Of a stretch of DNA of 64,000 bases, positions 45,253 to 52,432 are shown in pieces. Made by a program: the position numbers and the translations under genes. The DNA comes from an uncultured Collinsella sp. (GTDB taxonomy: Bacteria; Actinomycetota; Coriobacteriia; Coriobacteriales; Coriobacteriaceae), in NCBI GenBank assembly GCA_900541855.1, contig UQLD01000010.1, forward strand, positions 10,196 through 74,195, written 5' to 3'. Position 1 is the first letter of the stretch. Each line of letters begins with the position of its first letter. Under the pieces are notes generated by a model. It saw nothing but the letters and a program-made list of their open reading frames with translations. It had not been told where the DNA came from and made no database searches.

Positions 45253-46176
45253 TTACAGCTTGGCGTCGATGTCGACGCTCTGATACGTAGGGGTCTGCTG
45301 GACATAGAGCTTGATGCCCATGTCGAGCAGCTGGTTGACGTCGGCCTTCTGGGTGGCGTCGAGGAAGACGGAGCTGTCCTTGCCGCCGACCTGATCGGCA
45401 CCATCGTGGTTGGCGGTGGCGCCCAGGTTGATGGCCTCGAGCTTGTAGCCCTGGCAGAACTGCAGCATCTCGGCCGTGTTGCCAAAGACGAACATGACGC
45501 GCTCGCCGAGGGTGTTGAGCTTGTCCATCTTGGCGAGGGCACGCTCGACGGTGAAGACGTTCAGGCGCACGCCCTGGGGCTTGGCCAGCTTAAGAGCGCC
45601 CTTCTTGATGTCATCGTTGGCGGCAGCGTTGTCGACGACGATGATGCGCTCGGCCTGAACCTTGGTGGTCCAGGTAAAGACGACCTGGCCGTGCAGCAGA
45701 CGGTAGTCAAGACGTGCGAGGACGATCTTGGCGGGACCGGAGCTGTGACGGGACGCCTTGGCCTTCTTGGCGGGAGCCGCGGCGGGCTGGGCCGGTGCGT
45801 TGGGGTTGGTCAGACCGTTGCGGGCCTCGTTGATGAGGGCCGCGAGCTCGGCGCCCTCGACGGGGACGGGGCTCATAGCGAGCGTGAGCGCCAGCGGGAT
45901 GTTGAAACCGCTGACAACCGTGAACTTCGTGCCGTTCTTGGAAAGCTCGACCATGTTGTTGTTGACCGAGCTGCCGAGCATATCGGTCAGCACATAGACG
46001 GTGTCGTCCGCGTTGAACGTGGCGATCATGGCATCCACCTTATTGGTGATGGGCTCCTTGTCGTCACGAGCAAGCGACACGACGTGGACGTTCGACACGT
46101 CGCCGAGAACCATCTCGAGCGTGTCTTTGGCGCCTGCGGCCAGGCCGCCATGAGATGCGAGAATGATCTGATTCAT
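45253..46176 (-). CDS. PTS mannose-family fused IIA-IIB phosphotransfer protein
   Basis: Cytoplasmic ManX-like protein (307 aa). The IIA domain (residues 1-125) has the phosphorylated His9 in ILASHGG; an Ala/Pro/Lys linker covers ~126-148; the IIB domain follows with His162 in LARLDYRLLHGQVVFTW. Phosphate passes HPr to His9 to His162 to the sugar. It leads the operon IIAB-IIC-IID-SIS, with AAGGAGGAGG before the ATG and an operator overlapping the -10 region. No HPr-kinase or EI gene is in the window. Confidence 0.95.
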   Translation of the reverse strand: MNQIILASHGGLAAGAKDTLEMVLGDVSNVHVVSLARDDKEPITNKVDAMIATFNADDTVYVLTDMLGSSVNNNMVELSKNGTKFTVVSGFNIPLALTLAMSPVPVEGAELAALINEARNGLTNPNAPAQPAAAPAKKAKASRHSSGPAKIVLARLDYRLLHGQVVFTWTTKVQAERIIVVDNAAANDDIKKGALKLAKPQGVRLNVFTVERALAKMDKLNTLGERVMFVFGNTAEMLQFCQGYKLEAINLGATANHDGADQVGGKDSSVFLDATQKADVNQLLDMGIKLYVQQTPTYQSVDIDAKL

Positions 46177-46202
46177 CTTGCCTCCTCCTTTTCGTTATGG
46201 TC

Positions 46203-46222
46203 ATTATAACGTCTTATACGTT
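46203..46222 (-). promoter_or_regulatory. PTS operon -10 box overlapped by candidate GntR operator
   Basis: On the minus strand TATAAT (46203-46208) abuts the palindrome AACGT-N5-ACGTT (46208-46222). The same ACGT-N5-ACGT pattern precedes GntR gene 2 and DMT gene 2. Binding would block polymerase. Confidence 0.7.
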
Positions 46223-46359
46223 GCTTATATTGCTAATTAGTATAAAGACCGTTCGCGGGTGAAAATCGACCGTTGACGGGTTTAACGTACTTGAAACGTT
46301 GGGGCCGGGTAGGCCGGCGCTGGCTGGATAACCCGAGGTCAGACCCTGCGCGCAATCCT

Positions 46360-47442
46360 CTATCGCACAAAGTACCAGGGGCTTTCCTGCACGGTGGGCT
46401 CCAGCGCGATGCCGGTGCGCTCCTTAAACAGATCCATGTCCTGCGATTTCTCCGTCCACCACGCGTTGGGCTTAAAGGTCATGCTCTCAACGACATGACC
46501 GACAAACACACTGTTGCGCAGCTTGGAGAAGTCGGTGTTCATGATCAGGATGGACGCGAGCACCAGCACGATGCCCAGGACCTTGATCGCGCCGGCGGGC
46601 TCGGCGTAGATGCCAATGCCCACCAGTACGGTGACGACCGTCTCGAATGACATTACGACGGGAACTTTCGATGTCTCGAGCCCCATGGACAGACCCTGCA
46701 TATATAAGATGTAGGCCACAGCTGTGGGGATGAGTCCAAAGCCAAGGAACAGCAGCAGCAGCTGTGGCGACATTGCCGCGGCGACATCCGGCCACGGAGC
46801 CGCGATAGCCGCCATAACCGCACCGCCAAAAACAAAGCCCCAAAACGTGACAGCCAGCGGGTGGACCGTCTTGGTTGCTATCCGGCTAAACACCGCGAGC
46901 GACGCACCACAAAGGCCTGCAATCACGCCCGACGTGACGCCCCAAACCGAAAAATGGAAACCGGAAAGGTCGCCATTGGTCACTGCAAGCACGCAGCCAA
47001 CGATGTTAAAGACAATGGCAACGAGCTTGTTGGGGGTCACGTCCTCGCGATAAAGTACGCGGCCGAGCATGACACCAAACACCGGCGAGGTGTAAAGCAG
47101 CACCGAGGCCGTGGACATGCCGACCTCGCCCATGCACTCGTAATAGCAGGTGTTGGCGGCGGCCAGACCGACGATACCGACAAGCGCGCAGGGGACGAGC
47201 TCTTTGGGGCTTGCCTTGAACAGGGCCAGCGGACCCTGAGCCACGGTAGACCCCTCACCCGGACGGCAGCCCATAAACATCAGGACCGGTGCCAAGATAA
47301 GCGCTCCGACCAACAAGCGAAAGGCAGCCATGCTCTGGGATGAAACGCCCATGGCCGAGATGCCGTTTACAAAGATTCCGATGCTGCCCCACATAAGCGC
47401 GGCGACCAGCACCAGCACATAGCCCAGATTGCTTTTCTTCAA
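46360..47442 (-). CDS. EamA/DMT-family transporter 2
   Basis: Ten-helix DMT-superfamily permease (360 aa). The first EamA repeat starts GYVLVLVAALMWGSIGIFVNGIS and the second GVTSGVIAGLCGASLAVFSRI; after the last helix there is an extra cytoplasmic tail of about 55 residues (ending ESPWYFVR). The start is set at TTG 47442 because a perfect GAGGAGG lies five bases before it; an ATG at 47478 has no RBS. An ACGT-N5-ACGT-like site 40 bases upstream links it to the PTS regulon, so it may move a product or a related compound. Confidence 0.85.
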   Translation of the reverse strand: MKKSNLGYVLVLVAALMWGSIGIFVNGISAMGVSSQSMAAFRLLVGALILAPVLMFMGCRPGEGSTVAQGPLALFKASPKELVPCALVGIVGLAAANTCYYECMGEVGMSTASVLLYTSPVFGVMLGRVLYREDVTPNKLVAIVFNIVGCVLAVTNGDLSGFHFSVWGVTSGVIAGLCGASLAVFSRIATKTVHPLAVTFWGFVFGGAVMAAIAAPWPDVAAAMSPQLLLLFLGFGLIPTAVAYILYMQGLSMGLETSKVPVVMSFETVVTVLVGIGIYAEPAGAIKVLGIVLVLASILIMNTDFSKLRNSVFVGHVVESMTFKPNAWWTEKSQDMDLFKERTGIALEPTVQESPWYFVR

Positions 47443-47481
47443 CGCAGCCTCCTCGGTATTGTTTCCAATATGTTTCACACT

Positions 47482-47494
47482 ACGTTATAGTCGT
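47482..47494. promoter_or_regulatory. Candidate GntR operator (ACGTTATAGTCGT) before DMT gene 2
   Basis: One mismatch to ACGT-N5-ACGT, embedded in two CGTTATA direct repeats and a TTGAAA promoter-like region. Confidence 0.5.
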
Positions 47495-47520
47495 TATATA
47501 CATTTTTCAAGACACAAATC

Positions 47521-47544
47521 GGCGAGCGGGAAAATCCGCTCGCC
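47521..47544 (-). terminator. Possible terminator of SIS gene 3
   Basis: A perfect 9-bp stem GGCGAGCGG/CCGCTCGCC; the T content after it on the minus strand is only moderate. Confidence 0.4.
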
Positions 47545-47559
47545 CACACACTCATTGGG

Positions 47560-47690
47560 TACTCATTGGGGACGTACTTAAATGAGTAGTCGTTGGGGAC
47601 GTCCTTGGATGACTAGTCATTTAAGAACGTCCCCAACGACTAGGACTGTCCCCAACTGCCGGCAGAAAAGGAACGTCCCCAAGCGCTGCC
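47560..47690. repeat. GGGGACGTCCTT inverted repeat plus TGCCGGCA block
   Basis: Arms GTCGTTGGGGACGTCCTT (47589-47606) and AAGAACGTCCCCAACGAC (47623-47640), then CTGTCCCCA, TGCCGGCA and GGAACGTCCCCAA. It is a copy of the 38.99-39.09 kb unit, with an extra upstream half-repeat. Confidence 0.8.
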
Positions 47691-47698
47691 ATGAATTC

Positions 47699-47765
47699 AG
47701 TTGCGGTGAAATAGTTCCTGAATAGAGGCTTCAGACCCCCAAACAGGAACTATTCCACCGCAACT
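47699..47765. repeat. 22-bp inverted repeat (AGTTGCGGTG type)
   Basis: Arms 47699-47720 and 47744-47765 match over 22 bases with one mismatch (AATAGTTCCTG core) around a 23-base loop. Unlike the REP families it lacks GGGGAC. It is a single copy here, next to the GGGGACG repeat. Confidence 0.75.
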
Positions 47766-47800
47766 TATGAGGACATCGAGCTGTTAGGCTGCTCCATCCC

Positions 47801-48793
47801 CTAGTAATCGAGCTTCCACATGTAGCGGCGCGTCATGTAGTCCTTGTGGGTGACGGCAGAGAGCGCGCGCATGTAGACGTTGTTGAGGATCGGGGCAAAG
47901 ATCAGGTGGTTGAAGTACTCGCTCACGCTGTCCTTGATGTCGTTGAGGCCGAGCTCTTTGGCGTCGAGCTGATAGACGCGCTCGCCACCGTACTGGTTGA
48001 CGAAGCGGATGCCGCGCTCGTCGTTGCAGCGGCTGCGGCCGACGCTGATGAGCTGGAACAGCGAGGTGCGCTTGTCCAGGATCTCGAAGGGGCCATGGAA
48101 GAAATCGCAGGTGTTGATGGTGCAAGAGTCGATCTGCAGCATCTCCTGCACGTTGCAGATGCTAAAGACGTAGGCGGCACCAAAGAGCGGGCCCTGGGCC
48201 ATGACGTTGATGCAGGGCTTGTCGGCGTTCTGCTCGGCCCACTTGGCAGCGAGCGGACGGGTGTACTCGACGGCCTTGCGATAGATGGGGTCGACCAAGT
48301 CAAACGCGGCCATAGCGGTCTCGTACTCGGCATAGCCCTCGGTCTGCTGCGTGAGCTCCATGGCGATCATGGTCACGACGGCGGAGTTGGTGCGACCCAT
48401 GCAGGACTCGTCGACGGCCAGGCTGTCGTACTGGATCTTGTAGTCGCAGACCTCGGTGAGGCCGGACTCGTCAACATAGATGGCGATGGTGCTGGCGCCG
48501 TGGTCCTTGGCGACCTGGGCGGCAACGATGGTCTCCTTGGTGCCGCGCATGGACACGACGACGGCCAGGGTGTTCTCGTTGACGTAGGCCGGGGTGGCGT
48601 GCACGAACTCGTTGCTGGTGTAGCTGGAGCTCACGACCTGCGTGGCCTCGTGCTCCATAAAGTACTGGGCAGGATAGTTGCCGCCGTTGGATCCGCCAGC
48701 GCCAATCCACACGACGCGCTTGATGCCGCCCTTGTCTGCCTTGTCAGCCAAAACCTGGGAGACGACATCCTTAACCTGTTCCTGAGTAGTCAT
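47801..48793 (-). CDS. SIS-domain sugar-phosphate deglycase/isomerase-like protein, paralogue 3
   Basis: Third FrlB-like paralogue (330 aa), ending TRRYMWKLDY like paralogue 2. It is the most diverged: the phosphosugar loop reads SMRGTKE, one residue shorter than SLGGSTPE in paralogue 2, and the active-site block reads NTCDFFHGPFE, with Asp where paralogues 1 and 2 have Glu. It may use a different substrate or have reduced activity. GAAAGG lies ten bases before the ATG. It diverges from GntR gene 3, and shared ATACAAGTTA repeats lie in the 205-base gap. Confidence 0.75.
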   Translation of the reverse strand: MTTQEQVKDVVSQVLADKADKGGIKRVVWIGAGGSNGGNYPAQYFMEHEATQVVSSSYTSNEFVHATPAYVNENTLAVVVSMRGTKETIVAAQVAKDHGASTIAIYVDESGLTEVCDYKIQYDSLAVDESCMGRTNSAVVTMIAMELTQQTEGYAEYETAMAAFDLVDPIYRKAVEYTRPLAAKWAEQNADKPCINVMAQGPLFGAAYVFSICNVQEMLQIDSCTINTCDFFHGPFEILDKRTSLFQLISVGRSRCNDERGIRFVNQYGGERVYQLDAKELGLNDIKDSVSEYFNHLIFAPILNNVYMRALSAVTHKDYMTRRYMWKLDY

Positions 48794-48833
48794 CGTGCAT
48801 CAGCCTTTCTTCTCGTTTGATGCTCTCGATGGC

Positions 48834-48990
48834 ATACAAGTTACATACATGTTTTGGTTATGTCGACTAGTTGTATGCTATATTTGTCTTAGAAATTTTG
48901 TTGGTAAGGTTTTCGGCAATCCATTACCAGCGGTTTTGTTGTCATGTTGGATACATGCTTTGTTCGGTAAGTATACAAGTTAGATACAGG
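48834..48990. promoter_or_regulatory. Divergent operators between SIS gene 3 and GntR gene 3
   Basis: ATACAAGTTASATACA occurs at 48834-48849 and 48973-48988 in the same orientation, with a diverged inverted copy ATACAACTAG at 48867-48876. The first lies 41 bases upstream of the SIS start, the second ends ten bases before the GntR ATG. Confidence 0.65.
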
Positions 48991-48998
48991 TTGATCGC

Positions 48999-49721
48999 AT
49001 GAACGCTTCGTCTAAAAAGAAACTGGCCCAATACGAGCGCTTGGCGGGCATGCTGCGCGACCGCATCGCCGCCGGCACCTACGCACGCGGAGACAAGCTG
49101 CCGTCCGAGATGGAGCTCATGGGCGAATCAGGGCTGTCGCGCAGCACCGTGCGCCACGCCCTTAAGGTGCTCGTTGATGAGGGCCTAATTCGTACCGAGC
49201 GCGGGCGCGGCGCCTTTGTGGCCGACACGCCCGCGCTCCACGAGAACAACCTAGTGTTTTCGAGCTATACCAAGCAGGTCGAAGGTCAGGGCATGAAGCC
49301 CACCACACGCACCGTGGACTCGGGCTTTGCCAAGGCGGCCGGCAGCATAGCTAAGTTCTTTGACGCCGCCGTGGGCAGCAAGCTCGTCAAACTTGTCCGT
49401 CTGCGTTATCTGGACGATGCGCCGCTGTGCCTGGAGACCACCTATCTACCACCGAGCTTTGAGGCACTTATCGATCGCGATATCAACGGTTCGCTCTACG
49501 CCACGCTGCGACAGGAGTTCCATCGCGCACCGGCACAGGGGCATAAGACCTTTGAGGTGTGCTACGCCTCGCAAAACGAGGCGTTTTTGCTCAACGTTGA
49601 GCGCGGGCAGGCGCTGATCCTAATCACCGACTACGTCTACGACACCGACGGCCGCCCGCTCCATGTCTCCAAGCGCATCCAGCGCACCGACCGCGCCAAA
49701 TACACCGAACCCATCGGCTAA
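48999..49721 (+). CDS. GntR-family regulator with UTRA domain, paralogue 3
   Basis: HutC-type repressor (240 aa). The winged helix (residues ~8-78: YERLAGMLRDRIAAGTYARGDKLPSEMELM, then SRSTVRHALKVLVDEGLIRTERGRGAFV) is followed by a UTRA domain ending DTDGRPLHVSKRIQRTDRAKY. It is more distant from paralogues 1 and 2 than they are from each other and lacks their VGSRYV end. The ATG is preceded by an ATACAGG operator half, with only AGG as RBS, so repressor binding would also hide translation start DNA. Likely target is the divergent SIS gene. Confidence 0.9.
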   Translation: MNASSKKKLAQYERLAGMLRDRIAAGTYARGDKLPSEMELMGESGLSRSTVRHALKVLVDEGLIRTERGRGAFVADTPALHENNLVFSSYTKQVEGQGMKPTTRTVDSGFAKAAGSIAKFFDAAVGSKLVKLVRLRYLDDAPLCLETTYLPPSFEALIDRDINGSLYATLRQEFHRAPAQGHKTFEVCYASQNEAFLLNVERGQALILITDYVYDTDGRPLHVSKRIQRTDRAKYTEPIG

Positions 49722-49757
49722 CCTGCCAAAATAAACCTGTCCCTAAATGGTAGGTTT
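49720..49757. repeat. TGCCAAAA palindrome without tail
   Basis: AACCTGCCAAAATAAA, GTCCC centre, then AATGGTAGGTT: a diverged copy of the palindrome at 32.1 kb. It starts in the GntR stop codon and lies between convergent genes. Confidence 0.7.
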
Positions 49758-50333
49758 GGGGAGGTCGGGAAACCAGGTTGGCTTGGGTTGGTTGGGTGTG
49801 CGCTCGGCCAGGACCAGCTCCATCCAGCACATGTCGTACCAGCGGCCGAACTTTTGGGCGCAGCGATCGAAAGCGCCCACCAGGCGATATCCCATATGGG
49901 CATGGAAATCCTGGCTGTTGTGCGTCAGGTACTCGTCGTCCTTATCGTGCGGCACGGCGATGAGGGCGCACATGTTGGTGATGCCCATCGCGATCAGGCA
50001 TTGCTTGAGCGCATCGTGCAGCTTGCGGCCCAGCCCGCCGTGGCGTACATCGCGCGCCAGGTAGATCGACGTCTCGACCGACCAGTCGTACGCCTCGCGG
50101 CTGTTAAGCGGACTCACGTAGGCATAGCCTACCGGACGCCCGTCCAACTCCATCACCAGATACGGATAGCGCTTGAGCGTACGCTCGATGCGCCCGGCGA
50201 ACTCCTCAACGCTCGGCACCTCGTATTCGCAGGTAATCGCCGTCTGGCGCACATACGGCTCATAGATGGCAAGCAACGCCGGCGCATCATCGGGCGTCGC
50301 CAGGCGAATCGTCGGCTCGGACATCTCGGTCAT
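49743..50333 (-). CDS. GNAT-family N-acetyltransferase (phosphinothricin acetyltransferase-like)
   Basis: Single GNAT domain (196 aa) using acetyl-CoA. It fits the Pat/MddA subgroup: IRLATPDDAPALLAIYEPYVRQTAITCEYEVPS at the N-terminus, then YAYVSPLNSREAYDWSVETSIYL, the acetyl-CoA loop VRHGGLGRKLHDAL, and FHAHMGYRLVGAF. That subgroup acetylates the amino group of small compounds such as methionine sulfoximine or phosphinothricin, but the natural substrate here is unknown. ATG 50333 is preferred, with GAGGGAGAAGG upstream. The 3' end overlaps the neighbouring palindromic repeat. Confidence 0.83.
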   Translation of the reverse strand: MTEMSEPTIRLATPDDAPALLAIYEPYVRQTAITCEYEVPSVEEFAGRIERTLKRYPYLVMELDGRPVGYAYVSPLNSREAYDWSVETSIYLARDVRHGGLGRKLHDALKQCLIAMGITNMCALIAVPHDKDDEYLTHNSQDFHAHMGYRLVGAFDRCAQKFGRWYDMCWMELVLAERTPNQPKPTWFPDLPKPTI

Positions 50334-50410
50334 ACAACCCTTCTCCCTCAAAAACAAAGGCCGCCTTGCGCCAAACCTAGCGCAAGGCGGCCCCTCGTCA
50401 TTACATCAGG

Positions 50411-51436
50411 CTACAGGACAGCCGCCAACGCGTCGATATCCTCCTGCGTCGTGGCCCAGCTGGTGCAAAAGCGCACCACCGTGTGGGTATCGTCGTACTT
50501 TTCCCAGTACTCGATCGCCGCGTGCTCGCGAATGCGGGCCATGTCCTCGTTGGGCAGAATCACGAACTGCTGGTTGGTCGGCGTCTCCAAGAAGAACTGG
50601 TAGCCGCGCTCGTGCAGCACGCGACGAAGCGCCTGCGCGGTTTCGATCGCCTGGCGACCAATCTCAAAATACAGGCCGTCGGTAAAGAGCGCCTCAAACT
50701 GCACGCCCGTCAGGCGGCCCTTGGCCAGCAACGCACCGTGCTGCTTAATGCGCGGAATGGGATGCGCCGGAGCGTGCATGCCGCAAAACACCACGGCCTC
50801 GCCGCACAGAGCGCCGCACTTGGTGCCGCCGATGTAGAACACGTCACACAGCTGTGCCAGCTCGGGCAGGGTAATGTCGCACTCATCGGCCGCCAGCGCA
50901 TAGGCTAGGCGAGCACCGTCCACAAACAGCGGAATCTGGCGCTTCTGGCACACTGCGTGAATCGCCGCGAGCTCGGCCTTGGAGTACAGCGTGCCGTACT
51001 CGGTCGATAGACTCACGTACACGGCACCCGGGAACACCGTGTGCTCGTAGCTCTCGTTTTCGTAGAACACCTGGATATAGTTCTCCAGATCCTCGGCGTG
51101 CATCTTGCCCTCGTAGCCGGGGATGGTGAGCACCTTGTGACCGCCAAACTCGATGGCGCCCGCCTCGTGGCAGGCGACGTGGCCGGTCTCGGCAGCAACG
51201 ACGCCCTCGTACGGCGCGAGCAGCATGTCAATCACCGTCGCGTTGGCCTGCGTGCCGCCCACCAGAAAAAACACGTCGGCATCGGGGGCCTGACAGGCCT
51301 CGCGGATAAGCTGCTTGGCACGCTCGGTGTGCGCATCGGTACCGTAGCCGGGCTGCGGCTCCATATTGGTGTCGACGAGCGCCTGCAGCACTGCCGGATG
51401 TGCGCCGTGGGAATAGTCGTTGTTAAACGCGAGCAT
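50411..51436 (-). CDS. Low-specificity L-threonine aldolase (PLP-dependent)
   Basis: Splits L-threonine or L-allo-threonine to glycine and acetaldehyde in the cytoplasm (341 aa). Family features: NNDYSHGAHPAVL start, GYGTDAHTERA, His86 in ETGHVACHEAG that stacks on the cofactor, DGARL binding the PLP ring nitrogen, and the Schiff-base Lys206 in YIGGTKCGALCGE. The aldolase is preferred to tyrosine phenol-lyase relatives by length and by these motifs. GAGAGGA precedes the ATG. Confidence 0.9.
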   Translation of the reverse strand: MLAFNNDYSHGAHPAVLQALVDTNMEPQPGYGTDAHTERAKQLIREACQAPDADVFFLVGGTQANATVIDMLLAPYEGVVAAETGHVACHEAGAIEFGGHKVLTIPGYEGKMHAEDLENYIQVFYENESYEHTVFPGAVYVSLSTEYGTLYSKAELAAIHAVCQKRQIPLFVDGARLAYALAADECDITLPELAQLCDVFYIGGTKCGALCGEAVVFCGMHAPAHPIPRIKQHGALLAKGRLTGVQFEALFTDGLYFEIGRQAIETAQALRRVLHERGYQFFLETPTNQQFVILPNEDMARIREHAAIEYWEKYDDTHTVVRFCTSWATTQEDIDALAAVL

Positions 51437-51481
51437 GGCAATCCTCTCTTACCGGGTATCGGCCAGATGATTCAAACGGAG

Positions 51482-52345
51482 CTATTGTACGCCGTTGGGA
51501 TAGGCAATGCGTGCGGCAAGGCACTCAAGTGCCAGTACCAGGGCAAAACCGCAGCTCACGTCACTCAAAAAGTGCGCGCCGATCACGATGCGCCCAAAGG
51601 CGACGAACGCTGCAACAACAACCGCCGCCCAAAAGATCACGCGGCGACGCGAAGGTTTTTCCTTAAAGGCTGCCGCGGGAAGCCCGGCGAGCATAAGGCC
51701 GATCGCCGCATGCGCCGTGTGTCCGCTCGCAAACGACTTGAACCCGTCCTTAATCACGCCGGCGGCGATATAGGCCCACTTGTCGGGGTTGCCGATCACC
51801 CACCACGGCTGAAAATTGAGCCCCGGCGTGACCTCGATCACGCGCATGCGCGGGCGCGACCATAACGGCTTAACAATGACGTTGAGGATGATGGCCTGAG
51901 CGACCCACACGGCCAGCACCATCAACGCCCAGCGCGTAAGCTCGTCGGGCTCGGTCGTGCGCGTGAGGCGGTAGGCGATGAAGTTGGCTGCGATGACCAA
52001 CGCAAACGTCAGAACCAGCTGAAACGCAATAAGCTTGCCGCCGACGCGCAGCGATCCGATAATCTCGTAGCCGACCAGACCCACGTTGATCAAAACGCCC
52101 AGCGCAGCGAGCCACTTGCTCGCCTTGGAGTCGGAACGCACCGCGCGCACGAGCATAACGCCCGCGACGCTCGCCGTCAGCTCGAACGGTAGCTCGCCGG
52201 CCGCCTCGACAAAGCGACCGTACATGCTGCCGATGTTGAACAGCGCACTCGAGATCTGATAATCAAAGAAGCTGCCCACGCCCAGACAAAGGCACAGGAC
52301 GGCCGCGATAATAGCGACATCTTTCTTATAGATGTATCCGAACAT
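51482..52345 (-). CDS. PAP2-family membrane phosphatase
   Basis: Integral membrane lipid-phosphate phosphatase of 287 residues with about six helices. The three PAP2 motifs are seen in order: KPLWSRPR (a short motif 1), FASGHTAHA (motif 2) and RIVIGAHFLSDV (motif 3) with the catalytic His. An expected role is dephosphorylation of undecaprenyl diphosphate or a phospholipid on the outer face; this is inferred from the family. AAAGGAAAG lies before the ATG, next to mfd on the same strand but 87 bases away. Confidence 0.87.
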   Translation of the reverse strand: MFGYIYKKDVAIIAAVLCLCLGVGSFFDYQISSALFNIGSMYGRFVEAAGELPFELTASVAGVMLVRAVRSDSKASKWLAALGVLINVGLVGYEIIGSLRVGGKLIAFQLVLTFALVIAANFIAYRLTRTTEPDELTRWALMVLAVWVAQAIILNVIVKPLWSRPRMRVIEVTPGLNFQPWWVIGNPDKWAYIAAGVIKDGFKSFASGHTAHAAIGLMLAGLPAAAFKEKPSRRRVIFWAAVVVAAFVAFGRIVIGAHFLSDVSCGFALVLALECLAARIAYPNGVQ

Positions 52346-52432
52346 GCTTTCCTTTCGATGGGGCTGGAATCAACCTGCGAGGTGGCGGGGCAAAGAACAA
52401 CTGGTAGCTATGCCCCGCCACGCCCCTACTTG

